Assembly (NCBI RefSeq): GCF_038024065.1
Contig: NZ_CP150667.1
Span: 2,487,501-2,551,500, forward strand
Direction: 5' to 3'
DNA from: Polaribacter sejongensis
GTDB lineage: Bacteria > Bacteroidota > Bacteroidia > Flavobacteriales > Flavobacteriaceae
DNA length: 64,000 nt
Numbering within the stretch: the stretch's first letter is position 1; each line of letters starts with the position of its first letter. Both the position numbers and the translations under genes were made by a program. The notes below the pieces were generated by a model that saw only the letters and a program-made list of their open reading frames with translations, was not told the origin of the DNA and did no database searches. Positions 44,975 through 53,369 of this stretch are shown here, piece by piece.

Positions 44975-45601
44975 ATGGCTCTTTACAAAACATTAACTAT
45001 CAGCAACACAACTAAAGTTTTCATATGGAAAATTGAAGAAACTATTGCCGAGTTAAAACAAGGAATCTCTTTAACAGAAAGCAATGAAGCTAGATTAGCC
45101 TCTATGAAATCTGATATCCATCAGAAAGGTTTTCTAAGCATTAGACATCTCTTAAAAGAAGTTGGATTAACTGATGCCGATTTAATTTATGACGAACACG
45201 GCAAGCCCAACTTAACTAATGGACGTTTTATTTCTATTACACATTCTTTTGGATTTACGGGTATTATTTTTTCTTATGAGTCTGAAGTGGGAATAGATAT
45301 AGAAAAACAGCGTGATAAAATTTTAAAAATAGCCCATAAATTTACACCTGTAGAAGAATATAAAACCATTGCAAACCATGATGCTTTAATTAGTAAACTA
45401 ACCATTGTTTGGGGAGGAAAAGAGAGTTTGTATAAAATCTATGGAAAGAAAAAACTTAGATTTTTAGAAAATATTTATATTGACGATTTTAATTTTTCTG
45501 ATGAAAAGACAACTGGTGAAATTAGATATGACGGAGAAGAAACTTCTTATACTATAGAATTTTTAGAATTTGAAGGTTTTACGTGCGTGTTTGCACACTA
45601 A
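44975..45601 (+). CDS. 4'-phosphopantetheinyl transferase superfamily protein
   Basis: The enzyme attaches the phosphopantetheine arm of CoA to carrier proteins. I place the start at the ATG at 44975 (MALYKTLTISN). The longer open frame back to 44885 overlaps the divergent ahcY gene and has no plausible N-terminus. The 208-residue protein has the two metal and CoA motifs, EVGIDIEKQRD and WGGKESLYKIYG, and SITHSFGFTGIIFS. Its role as the fatty-acid (AcpS-like) or another transferase is open. Confidence 0.9.
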   Translation: MALYKTLTISNTTKVFIWKIEETIAELKQGISLTESNEARLASMKSDIHQKGFLSIRHLLKEVGLTDADLIYDEHGKPNLTNGRFISITHSFGFTGIIFSYESEVGIDIEKQRDKILKIAHKFTPVEEYKTIANHDALISKLTIVWGGKESLYKIYGKKKLRFLENIYIDDFNFSDEKTTGEIRYDGEETSYTIEFLEFEGFTCVFAH

Positions 45602-45676
45602 AAAATTAAAATTTAAAATTGTACCATTACTAAAATTAAACTTTTTTTTAGATATCTTTTCAGAATCAATTTTTTA

Positions 45677-46027
45677 TTAATCACTATAAAACATATAAAT
45701 CCAGATAGACCTAGAAATTCTTAGATTAAAGGTACTTAATAATACAATCGTTGTAATTGCTAAAAGCGCAACAGTTATATAAGAGAAACCTAATATAAAC
45801 TTAAATAAAACCATACCCGCTATCATTTCTGCCGATATAAGTGCATAAGTTACAAACATAGCTCCAAAAAAGAAACCTGGTTCTTTCTCGAATTTAAAAT
45901 GACACTCGCTACAAGTTGTATACATTTTAGGAGACCTAAACATAAGTAGATTCCCTAATTCACTATACATTTTCCCTTTTTTACAATTAGGACATTTACA
46001 TTTTAACATATCAATTACATTTGCCAT
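45677..46027 (-). CDS. DUF983-family membrane protein
   Basis: This 116-residue protein has an N-terminal zinc-ribbon-like part (CKCPNCKKGKMYSE and TTCSECHFKFEKEPGFFFG) and two membrane segments. DUF983 proteins occur widely in Bacteroidota and Proteobacteria and are often near heme-copper oxidase genes, but the function is unknown. The gene stands alone between the phosphopantetheinyl transferase and AraC genes. Confidence 0.85.
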   Translation of the reverse strand: MANVIDMLKCKCPNCKKGKMYSELGNLLMFRSPKMYTTCSECHFKFEKEPGFFFGAMFVTYALISAEMIAGMVLFKFILGFSYITVALLAITTIVLLSTFNLRISRSIWIYMFYSD

Positions 46028-46049
46028 ACTCTCTAATTTAATAATAGAA

Positions 46050-46057
46050 CAAAATTA
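46050..46057 (-). promoter_or_regulatory. Candidate -7 box of the DUF983 gene
   Basis: Minus-strand TAATTTTG matches TAnnTTTG, 22 bp before the ATG at 46027. No -33 TTG at normal distance. Confidence 0.4.
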
Positions 46058-46121
46058 AGTTGATAAAACTACATTTACCATATAGTATAATCGCCATTTT
46101 TTGTACTTTTAGGACATTATT

Positions 46122-46997
46122 ATGAAAATACCTGTTTTAAAAATTGATCAATTTCAAGAATCCGAGTCGTTAAATGATCTGTATATAAATTCGTTCTCAA
46201 ATCATATTGAGTTGAATAAGAAGTTAATTGACAAACCTCACAGTCATAATTTTTATTTATGTGTGCTTTTTACGGAAGGGTTTGGTAAACATGAAATTGA
46301 TTTTAACTCTTATCAAGTAAACCCAGGCAAGGTTTTCTTTTTAAAACCGGGACAAACTCATTCTTGGCAGTTTGATACAAAACCAGAAGGTTTTATCTTT
46401 TTTCACTCTCAAGAATTTTACGAAATTAAGTTTTTAGATCATACCCTTCACTCGTTTCCTTTTTATTATTCGAATCAGAATCCGCCTTTCTTAGAATTGT
46501 CTCCATTAAAAATGGATGTATTAAAACTAAAGTTTGAAGAAGTCTATGCAGAATATCAACAACAAAACCTGTTAAGAGAGTTAAAAATAATAAACCTTAT
46601 TAATAGTATTTACATAGATTTAACAAGGGCTTACACTGCAGATGTTAATTTAGAAAAACTCGTTTCTCCCAGTTATTCTATGATACTTGAAAATCTAGAA
46701 AACTTAATACATGAAAATTTTTATAAAGAGAAATTACCTAAATTTTATTCCGATCAATTAAACATCACCACCAAACACCTCAACAGGGTTGTAAAAAAAG
46801 CACTGAACAAAACTACAAGTCAATTAATTTCTGAAAGAATTATCTTAGAATCGAAAAGGTTAATTATTCATTCTGGAAATAATTTAGCTGCTATTGCAGA
46901 GACACTTCAATTTTCTGACTACGCTTATTTCTCAAGGTTCTTTAAATCTAAAACAGGCTTTACTCCTATGGATTTTAGAAAAAAATATACTTTCTAA
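46122..46997 (+). CDS. AraC-family transcriptional regulator
   Basis: This 291-residue protein has an N-terminal cupin-type sensor domain (KPHSHNFYLCVLFTEGFGKHEI, FFLKPGQTHSWQFD) and a C-terminal pair of helix-turn-helix motifs (FYSDQLNITTKHLNRVVKKA; LAAIAETLQFSDYAYFSRFFK, then KTGFTPMDFRKKY). The effector and targets are unknown. It stands next to, but is not clearly coupled with, the GGGP synthase gene. Confidence 0.92.
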   Translation: MKIPVLKIDQFQESESLNDLYINSFSNHIELNKKLIDKPHSHNFYLCVLFTEGFGKHEIDFNSYQVNPGKVFFLKPGQTHSWQFDTKPEGFIFFHSQEFYEIKFLDHTLHSFPFYYSNQNPPFLELSPLKMDVLKLKFEEVYAEYQQQNLLRELKIINLINSIYIDLTRAYTADVNLEKLVSPSYSMILENLENLIHENFYKEKLPKFYSDQLNITTKHLNRVVKKALNKTTSQLISERIILESKRLIIHSGNNLAAIAETLQFSDYAYFSRFFKSKTGFTPMDFRKKYTF

Positions 46998-47072
46998 ATA
47001 AGCGATTAGTACTACTTGTAAAAACAGATCACTTTAATATTAATCTGCTTGTAATTTCTTATTTTCGCAGTT

Positions 47073-47795
47073 GTGAATATTTATAAGAACATTTTATCAG
47101 CAAAAAAAGAAGGCAAAAAATTATTAGCAGTTTTAATCGATCCAGAAAAGATTGATTTAAAAAACATCGCTTCTTTTTTTGAAAAAGTACATCAATCTAT
47201 AACAACTCATATTTTTGTTGGTGGTAGTACAGATAAAGACAACGTAACGGATACAGTTGTTGCAGCAATTAAAAAAACAACGCATTTGCCTGTTATTCTT
47301 TTTCCGGGTGATGTTTCTCATATATCACAAAAAGCAGACGGAATTTTATTCTTAAGTTTACTTTCTGGCAGAAATCCGGAGTATTTAATTGAACAACAAA
47401 TAAGAAGTGTGCCTTTTTTAATAAACTCCTCTTTAGAAATTTTGCCAACGGGTTATATTTTAGTTGATGGTCAAAAAGAAACCGCAACACAAAAAGTAAG
47501 CAATACAAAACCAATAGCACAAGAAAATATAGAACTGATTTTAAACACCGCTTTAGCTGGCGAATTATCTGGTAAAAAACTCATTTATTTAGAAGCAGGA
47601 AGTGGCGCCAAAATACCTGTGGAAGCAAATATTATCACTCTTGTGGGTGAGAATTTAAACATTCCTTTAATTGTTGGTGGCGGAATTCGTTCTAAAAAAC
47701 AATTAGAAAATGCGTTTAATGCAGGTGCAGATTTAGTGGTTATTGGTACTGCTTTTGAAAATGATGAAGCGTTTTTTAATCAACTTAAAAAATAA
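47073..47795 (+). CDS. Geranylgeranylglyceryl phosphate synthase family protein (PcrB/GGGPS group II)
   Basis: Enzymes of this family join a polyprenyl diphosphate to glycerol-1-phosphate; flavobacterial group II members have been shown to make GGGP-type ether lipids precursors. The 240-residue TIM barrel has LLAVLIDPEKIDL, THIFVGGSTDKD, LPVILFPGD, ILFLSLLSGRNPEYL and the phosphate loop VGGGIRSKKQLENAFNAGADLVVIG. The start is GTG at 47073. A near-consensus TATTTTCG box ends 5 bp before it. What the product is used for in Bacteroidota is not established. Confidence 0.9.
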   Translation: MNIYKNILSAKKEGKKLLAVLIDPEKIDLKNIASFFEKVHQSITTHIFVGGSTDKDNVTDTVVAAIKKTTHLPVILFPGDVSHISQKADGILFLSLLSGRNPEYLIEQQIRSVPFLINSSLEILPTGYILVDGQKETATQKVSNTKPIAQENIELILNTALAGELSGKKLIYLEAGSGAKIPVEANIITLVGENLNIPLIVGGGIRSKKQLENAFNAGADLVVIGTAFENDEAFFNQLKK

Positions 47796-47817
47796 TACGC
47801 TATAATTTTTTCTCGCA

Positions 47818-48109
47818 GTTTGTCTTTTCGACGCAAGGATAAATCCCATAACAGTGATTCCACAACACTGAACCACAAACTTGTCATTTCGAAGTATTGA
47901 GAAATCTCATAACAATGATAACATAATAACAACCAAGCTTTATGTGATTTCTCCCAAAAGGTCGAAATGACAAAACTAGGTGTAGTAAAAACTGAACGTA
48001 AAAAGAAACCTCAACAATTGTCATTTCGAAGTATTGAGAAATCCCATAACAGTGATAACATAACAATTACCAAATTTCCTGAGATTTCCTCCCAAAAGGT
48101 CGAAATGAA
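47818..48109. repeat. Tandem ~92-bp palindromic repeat units filling the gap before pnuC
   Basis: Unit A (47881-47973) and unit B (48018-48109) both start TTGTCATTTCGAAGTATTGA, continue GAAATC(C/T)CATAACA(A/G)TGATAACATAA and end TTTCCTCCCAAAAGGTCGAAATGA or a close variant. Within each unit the ends are inverted (TTGTCATTTCGA / TCGAAATGACAA), so each can fold into a hairpin. A degenerate left half (from 47818, AAATCCCATAACAGTGAT) precedes them. They fill most of the 394-bp spacer; I see no gene or RNA gene in it. Confidence 0.85.
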
Positions 48110-48189
48110 AGTAGTTTTAAATGAATTCTACTTTTGCCTTTACTAATAAAAACTGAAAAGATTACATTTACAACATCAAATAAAACTAA

Positions 48190-48822
48190 ATGTCAGAAAT
48201 TATCGATTTCCTTTTCGGACAATACGAAACCTATTCTACTATTGATATCTCTTTAGAAATTATTGCCATAATTTTCGGATTTTTATCGGTTTGGTACTCT
48301 AAAAAAAATAAAATTTGGGTCTTTCCAACTGGAATGATTAGCACACTTATTTTTGTGTACCTACTTTATAAATGGGAACTTTTAGGTGATATGATGATAA
48401 ACGCATACTACTTTATTATGAGTATTTATGGCTGGTATATTTGGACTTATAAAAGTGATGGAGAAAATGAAACACCTATTTCGACCACAACCTTTAAAGA
48501 AAAAAAACAAAGTATTCTCATCTTTATAGCAACACTTATTTTTGTGTATGGCGTTTACAGCTATTTTGACAAATGGACAAGCTGGACCGCTTATGTTGAT
48601 ACTTTTACAACGGCAATTTTCTTTGTTGGTATGTGGTTAATGGCAAAACGAAAAATAGAAAATTGGATTTATTGGATTGTTGGAGACATTATTTCTGCTC
48701 CTTTGTATTTTTATAAAGGGTTTACTTTTACGAGTTTTCAATATTTAATATTTACTTTTATAGCGATATCTGGTTATTTAGCATGGAAAAAGAACTTAAA
48801 CAAGACCCAATTAACATCGTAA
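48190..48822 (+). CDS. pnuC: PnuC-family nicotinamide riboside transporter
   Basis: PnuC proteins take up nicotinamide riboside by facilitated diffusion driven by intracellular phosphorylation. The 210-residue protein has seven or so hydrophobic segments and the family core FGFLSVWYSKKNKIWVFPTG and YYFIMSIYGWYIWTY. The related PnuT carries thiamin, so the substrate must be judged from neighbours: the gene overlaps a NadR-type kinase gene by 40 bp, which favours nicotinamide riboside. No riboswitch is visible before it. Confidence 0.88.
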   Translation: MSEIIDFLFGQYETYSTIDISLEIIAIIFGFLSVWYSKKNKIWVFPTGMISTLIFVYLLYKWELLGDMMINAYYFIMSIYGWYIWTYKSDGENETPISTTTFKEKKQSILIFIATLIFVYGVYSYFDKWTSWTAYVDTFTTAIFFVGMWLMAKRKIENWIYWIVGDIISAPLYFYKGFTFTSFQYLIFTFIAISGYLAWKKNLNKTQLTS

Positions 48823-49442
48823 AAGTGGTGCTTTTTGGACCAGAATCTTCAGGAAAAACTACACTTTCTCGTCATTTAGCACGTTATTACCATACGGTTT
48901 GGGCACCAGAATTTGCACGTGAATATTTACAAGAAAAATGGAACAACGAGCGTAAAACGTGCGAAAAAGAAGATTTACTTCCTATTGCCATCGGACAAAT
49001 GAAATTAGAAAATTCTTTAGCAAAAAAGGCTGATAAAATTTTAATTTGCGATACCGATTTACTAGAAACCAAAGTATACTCAGAAGAGTTTTATGGTGGT
49101 TTTGTTGATGAAAGACTAAACGAAGCGGCAAGCGAAAATCAATATGATTTATATCTGTTAACGTACATTGATACACCTTGGGAAGAAGATGATTTACGAG
49201 ACAGACCAGAATTGCGTTTAGAAATGTTTAATGCATTCAAAAAATCTTTAATAGATAACAACAGACCCTATATTTTATTAAAAGGCGATAAAGAAACGCG
49301 CTTAAGAAATGCAACAGAAGTTATAGATAAAATAATTGCTAATAAAAACGACTTGCATTCTTTCTCTGATTCTTTACAAGATGTAGACATGCATTTTATG
49401 CATCAAAATACAGGTGATTTTGGCACTCCTTTTGAGTATTAA
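48783..49442 (+). CDS. NadR-type ribosylnicotinamide kinase domain protein (AAA_28)
   Basis: This 219-residue P-loop kinase resembles the C-terminal half of NadR, which phosphorylates nicotinamide riboside to NMN. Visible are Walker A VLFGPESSGKTTLSRHLA, the substrate region WAPEFAREYL, LICDTDLLETKVYSEEFYG and the lid DLRDRPELRLEMF. It has no repressor or adenylyltransferase domain. The ATG at 48783 lies inside pnuC (40-bp overlap), so translation is coupled. The pair is a compact uptake-and-trap module for nicotinamide riboside. Confidence 0.88.
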   Translation: MEKELKQDPINIVKVVLFGPESSGKTTLSRHLARYYHTVWAPEFAREYLQEKWNNERKTCEKEDLLPIAIGQMKLENSLAKKADKILICDTDLLETKVYSEEFYGGFVDERLNEAASENQYDLYLLTYIDTPWEEDDLRDRPELRLEMFNAFKKSLIDNNRPYILLKGDKETRLRNATEVIDKIIANKNDLHSFSDSLQDVDMHFMHQNTGDFGTPFEY

Positions 49443-49494
49443 AAAAGTTTTTTGATTAAGAACTCTTTAAGACTTCTCATAATTTAATAAACCT

Positions 49495-49509
49495 CTCGAC
49501 TGCGCTCGA
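49495..49509 (-). repeat. Second copy of the CTCGACTGCGCTCGA repeat core
   Basis: This is the exact reverse complement of 25491-25505. It lies in the short gap between the NadR-type kinase gene and arfB, only 12 bp before the arfB start. Confidence 0.6.
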
Positions 49510-49521
49510 GGTGATAAAAAA

Positions 49522-49926
49522 ATGGACAAAGAAAACATAGTAAAAGAACTCAATTTTAAAGGTATTAGAAGCTCTGGAGCTGGTGGCCAGCATGTAAATA
49601 AAACGTCTTCTAAAATTGAATTAACTTTCGATTTAGAAAACTCACTGTCTCTTTCTGATAACGAAAAAGACCTCTTAAAAACCAAACTTTCTAGTAAGCT
49701 AACAAAAGACAACAACCTCATCTTATTTTGTGAAGAATCTCGCTCTCAGCACAGAAATAAAGATTTGGCTATCAAACGTTTTTTAGAATTATTACGTGTC
49801 AATTTAATTCGTCCGAAAAAAAGAAGACCTACAAAACCAAGTAAATCTTCTGTTCGAAAAAATGCTGAAAAGAAAAAGAGAACTTCTGTAAAAAAAGCAT
49901 TGAGAAAAAAACCTGGGTTAGATTAA
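49522..49926 (+). CDS. arfB: Alternative ribosome-rescue factor ArfB (YaeJ)
   Basis: ArfB frees ribosomes stalled at broken mRNA ends by hydrolysing peptidyl-tRNA. The 134-residue protein has the release-factor GGQ motif in IRSSGAGGQHVNKTSSKIEL (Gly-Gly-Gln about residue 23) and ESRSQHRNKDLAIKRFLELL. Its tail is strongly basic (KRRPTKPSKSS, KKRTSVKKALRKKP) and enters the empty mRNA channel. Its stop codon overlaps the stop of the convergent kinase gene (TTAA). Confidence 0.94.
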   Translation: MDKENIVKELNFKGIRSSGAGGQHVNKTSSKIELTFDLENSLSLSDNEKDLLKTKLSSKLTKDNNLILFCEESRSQHRNKDLAIKRFLELLRVNLIRPKKRRPTKPSKSSVRKNAEKKKRTSVKKALRKKPGLD

Positions 49927-50894
49927 TCAACAATTAATAATCTCGCTATTTCTAGCAATTCTTTCTTTTCATCTAAAGTTCTATCCAACGGAAGTTGGGC
50001 TAAACCAATTAACCTTCTCATAATTTCAATTCCTGTTATTTGCAAGAAAAGACGTTCATCAAACTTTAATGTATATGCTTTTTTTACGGTAGAAATTAAT
50101 AGCTTATTTCCAGTTGCCATCACCATATGTGCTGCCATAACTCCCAAATCGAATTCTGGAAAACCTTTAAAACTAAATTCTGGATCAATTACAAATACAT
50201 CATCTTCTTTGGTCATCCAACTACCAGGATAATAATCTCCATGTAGTAAAGTTGTTCCTTCGGATAAATAACGCTCTCCAACTAAAGTGATTTGCTCTTT
50301 TAATTTTTCATCATTTTTATAAGTTTGAGAAACTTTTTCTAATCCATCTTGAATCGTATCTAAAGAAAAACCATTATCTGTAACAAAAGGTAAAACAAAT
50401 ATATGTTGATGATTTAACGCACGTAATTCTTTGTTTTCTGGATACGTATTAGAAATATCACTTTTATGAATATTAGAAAGAATATCTACCAAAAGTTGAA
50501 TTGATTCCGTTTCAATAACACGGTTTTTATAAAGAAAGCTCATGTCTTCGCAATTCCCTAAATCTTCTAAAATCAATACATAATTTTTTGCATCATAAGC
50601 AATAATTTTAGGAATATGAGAAGTAACAGCAGGACTTTCAATCGCTTTATAAAACTGATATTCTACATCAATTCTATCTTCTGGCGCAGGAATATCTTGA
50701 TATTTCTGTACAAAAGGACGCGATTGCTTTACAATAAAAGAACGCTGATTGGTTTTTACACGCAACACCACATTCATATTTCCTTCTCCTGGTTTTTCTA
50801 CGGATAAAATTTCTTCAGACTCCTTTAAAAAATTGATTTCTAATAGAAATTCTTTGATGACTTTTAAATCTGTATGTATATCAATATATTTCAT
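49923..50894 (-). CDS. APH-fold small-molecule kinase, MtnK-like
   Basis: This 323-residue protein has the choline-kinase/aminoglycoside phosphotransferase fold: the nucleotide Lys region RSFIVKQSRPFVQKY, the catalytic loop TTLLHGDYYPGSWM and the metal loop VFVIDPEFSFKGFPEFDLGVMAAH. The phrase HGD-(6)-S and IDPEFxFxGxxxFDLG is closest to 5-methylthioribose kinase (MtnK), which phosphorylates C1 of the sugar. It lies 1 bp after the nucleoside hydrolase gene, so it may phosphorylate the sugar that the hydrolase releases (ribose or methylthioribose). The fold is firm; the substrate is inferred. Confidence 0.75.
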   Translation of the reverse strand: MKYIDIHTDLKVIKEFLLEINFLKESEEILSVEKPGEGNMNVVLRVKTNQRSFIVKQSRPFVQKYQDIPAPEDRIDVEYQFYKAIESPAVTSHIPKIIAYDAKNYVLILEDLGNCEDMSFLYKNRVIETESIQLLVDILSNIHKSDISNTYPENKELRALNHQHIFVLPFVTDNGFSLDTIQDGLEKVSQTYKNDEKLKEQITLVGERYLSEGTTLLHGDYYPGSWMTKEDDVFVIDPEFSFKGFPEFDLGVMAAHMVMATGNKLLISTVKKAYTLKFDERLFLQITGIEIMRRLIGLAQLPLDRTLDEKKELLEIARLLIVD

Positions 50895-50895
50895 A

Positions 50896-51807
50896 TTAGA
50901 ACTTGTTAAGGTGTTTCCAAAATGCTTTTTCCATTGCTTTTTTATCTAAATCTGTGTACACACCAATAGTTCGTTTTGTGTTTTCTTTTGGCGTTTGTAA
51001 AGGCGTTATCGTTGCGTATTCTGGGTTTATTAAAGCCTCAATAAGAGCAACGTCCCACATTACCCATTTTTTCTTTTTAGGATCTTTTTTAGTCCACCAA
51101 CGGTTATACGTATCCCAACGATTTACTAAAATATCTTTAATGCCGCCTTTTCCTTTTAACTGCTTATCTATCGTTTTTTTCTTAAACACTAAATGCTGAG
51201 AAGTAGTTGCCGTCATTACATTAAACTCTAAATCTACCGTATTTAAAAGTACATCCACTGCAAAAGGATCATTACGAGAATTGAACTCTTTTTTGTTATA
51301 CGTATTCGTTTTTACCGTGTGCCAAAAACCAAGATAATTTACTCGGATTTTAGAAATGATAGAAGGATCCTCTAAAATTGCCGAAGCAACGTTGGTACAA
51401 GAACCCAAAATAACCAAATCTAATTTTTCGTTATCTTTCATTTCGTGAGCTTTCTCAATAATAAATTTAGAAGCTTCCGAAGGAGAAGGTGTTGTCATAG
51501 ACGCTAACGGAACATTACTACCTAAAGGCAATTTAATCTCTGGGCGGTTCATCACTTTAATGATTTGCTCATTAATAGCCTGACTTTCACCAACCGTATT
51601 ATCAGTTGCTTGTGGCGATGTATGAAACTGTGCAGAAGTAATACCTAAAAGATGAAGTGCAGGTTCATCTATAGCACGTACCAACGCAAAAAGATCATCC
51701 ACTTCATTTGCGGTGTCTGCATCTATAATTAAATGTATCGGTTTTTGTTGTGCTTCTGCAAAGGCAGAAACCAGCAAGAATAATATAAATGTGTATATCG
51801 TTTTCAT
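50896..51807 (-). CDS. Secreted inosine/uridine-preferring nucleoside hydrolase family protein
   Basis: The enzyme should cleave N-glycosidic bonds of nucleosides to base and ribose. I choose the ATG at 51807 because it gives a clean signal peptide (MKTIYTFILFLLVSAFAEAQ); the frame extends further upstream without support. The calcium/ribose loop is I-I-D-A-D-T-A-N-E-V-D-D near the mature N-terminus, with LVILGSCTNVASAIL and RNDPFAVDVLLN later, as in the family. Mature length is about 284 residues. The signal peptide places it in the periplasm or on the surface. It follows SusD and precedes the MtnK-like kinase. Confidence 0.88.
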   Translation of the reverse strand: MKTIYTFILFLLVSAFAEAQQKPIHLIIDADTANEVDDLFALVRAIDEPALHLLGITSAQFHTSPQATDNTVGESQAINEQIIKVMNRPEIKLPLGSNVPLASMTTPSPSEASKFIIEKAHEMKDNEKLDLVILGSCTNVASAILEDPSIISKIRVNYLGFWHTVKTNTYNKKEFNSRNDPFAVDVLLNTVDLEFNVMTATTSQHLVFKKKTIDKQLKGKGGIKDILVNRWDTYNRWWTKKDPKKKKWVMWDVALIEALINPEYATITPLQTPKENTKRTIGVYTDLDKKAMEKAFWKHLNKF

Positions 51808-51846
51808 GTAATTTGTCATTATATAATGATGTTTTATATTTCGATT

Positions 51847-51884
51847 GTAAACCCACATTTTTAAAGTATAAATTATGGGTTTAC
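51847..51884 (-). terminator. Hairpin between susD and the nucleoside hydrolase gene
   Basis: GTAAACCCA (51847-51855) and TGGGTTTAC (51876-51884) pair perfectly around a 20-base AT-rich loop. There is no T tract on the minus strand, so it is more likely a processing or message-stabilising stem between susCD and the enzyme genes than a full terminator. A second inverted repeat, AAAGATTA/TAATCTTT (51904-51925), covers the susD stop codon. Confidence 0.5.
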
Positions 51885-51916
51885 CTTTCTTTATTTCTAA
51901 TTTAAAGATTAAAAAA

Positions 51917-53365
51917 TTAATCTTTTTCCCACCAACCTTTACTATTAATATTGTCTCCACCAATCCTTTCTGCAGCTTCTTTATAATTAGCGTTATTAGA
52001 AGCTTGTTCAGACTCTGGATACAGATAACGAACTGGGTAACGATCTTGATTAAAATTATCTGGACCAGCTACTAGATTAGGAATTCCTGTTCTGCGAACA
52101 TTAAACCAAGCTTCATGACCTACAGAAATTAAACTCAACCATTTTTGAGTCATAATTTTTGTGATATCATCTTCACTTCCGTCTAAAGCAATAGCAGTTC
52201 TTGTAAAATAATCTGCAGGAATTTCTGTGTTATAATAAGCAAAACTAGCGGCAATTCCGTTTTGGTAATACATATTTGCATCACCAGAAATAAAACCTTT
52301 TACAACAGCTTCTGCCAAAGCAAATTGAGTTTCGGAATATTGCATGTATTGTGCATCTACGCCGTTAGGAGTATCTCTAAAAATACTTCCGAATAAAGAA
52401 ATATTATTTAAGTCTACACCACTAGCGGCAATACTATTATTCGATTGTCCGTTTAATAAACCATGAAATTCTGCGGTTGTATTAGCAGTTGCATTTGTTG
52501 CTTTATATAAAACTGCCATTCTAGGATCGTTCCAAGATTTTAAAATTTCTTCTACAGTAATCGTCATAGTATGTTCATTATTAATACCAGAAGCAGCATT
52601 AAATAAAGGAAACTGATTTGGTGATGTACTTAAATAAGGAAGAACCGCATTATCGTTGTTAGATTGCATGATGTTACCGGAATCTGCCAAAGCTTGTAAG
52701 TCTGAAAAATCACTTAAACGCTTACTAATACGCATTAAATAACGGACTTGTAAAGAGTTGGCAAATTTTATCCATTTACTTAAATCTCCATTAAATAAAA
52801 CATCACCTTCAATAATAGCATTGTTGTTTTCTAATGTTGTGGCAGCATTTTTTAAAGTCGCCAAAATACCTGTTTCAGGATCTGTATAAATACTTTCTTG
52901 TGTATCGTATTTAGGAGAAAAAACACCATCAACAGCTCCTAAAGCTTCAGAATACGGAACATCATTCCATAAATCGGTAAGTTGAGAGAATAAATAACTT
53001 TTCATAATATCACCAACCGCATTATAAGCACTGTTTGTGGTTTCTGAATTTTGTATCGATTCAATATCAGAAAGTAAACCAAAAATAGCATTCCAATACC
53101 CACTATTAGATCCCATTTCATAACGATCAATACGTTCAAACTCAATACTAGCCGAAAATTGAGCTAAATAATTGGCTTGTCTAAAGCCTTGGTCGTATGC
53201 ATTTAAATCGGAAGAAACCGAAAGAACATTGGTTAATAAAAATTGCGGAGCAACAGATTCTGGATTATTATTATTTGTATTAATTTCTTCGAAACCGCTA
53301 GTACACGCAGTAAAAAATGTACTAAAAACGAAGATTGCTAAAAATATATTTTTATAATTTTTCAT
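51917..53365 (-). CDS. SusD/RagB-family lipoprotein (nucleoside locus)
   Basis: The start is set at the ATG at 53365 (MKNYKNIFLAIFVFSTFFTAC), which gives a normal lipoprotein signal and leaves 4 bp after susC; the open frame running back into susC is not needed. The 482-residue protein has the SusD-like 2 beginning CTSGFEEINTNNNNP, QLTDLWNDVPYSEALG and the end GHEAWFNVRRTGIPNL, RYLYPESEQA. It would bind ligand for the SusC encoded upstream. Nucleosides or nucleotides are the likely cargo by neighbourhood. Confidence 0.9.
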   Translation of the reverse strand: MKNYKNIFLAIFVFSTFFTACTSGFEEINTNNNNPESVAPQFLLTNVLSVSSDLNAYDQGFRQANYLAQFSASIEFERIDRYEMGSNSGYWNAIFGLLSDIESIQNSETTNSAYNAVGDIMKSYLFSQLTDLWNDVPYSEALGAVDGVFSPKYDTQESIYTDPETGILATLKNAATTLENNNAIIEGDVLFNGDLSKWIKFANSLQVRYLMRISKRLSDFSDLQALADSGNIMQSNNDNAVLPYLSTSPNQFPLFNAASGINNEHTMTITVEEILKSWNDPRMAVLYKATNATANTTAEFHGLLNGQSNNSIAASGVDLNNISLFGSIFRDTPNGVDAQYMQYSETQFALAEAVVKGFISGDANMYYQNGIAASFAYYNTEIPADYFTRTAIALDGSEDDITKIMTQKWLSLISVGHEAWFNVRRTGIPNLVAGPDNFNQDRYPVRYLYPESEQASNNANYKEAAERIGGDNINSKGWWEKD

Positions 53366-53369
53366 TTTC

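Noticed and set aside
47818..48109. A CRISPR array at the repeats before pnuC
   Set aside because: There are too few units, each is a palindrome of about 92 bp with no regular unique spacers, and no cas genes are near.
51904..51925. The AAAGATTA/TAATCTTT inverted repeat at the susD stop as a full terminator
   Set aside because: The stem is short and AT-only apart from one G-C pair, and no T tract follows it on the minus strand. It would also cut the hydrolase and kinase off from susCD.
51808..51963. A longer N-terminus for the nucleoside hydrolase
   Set aside because: The extension would hide a clean signal peptide that begins at the ATG at 51807.
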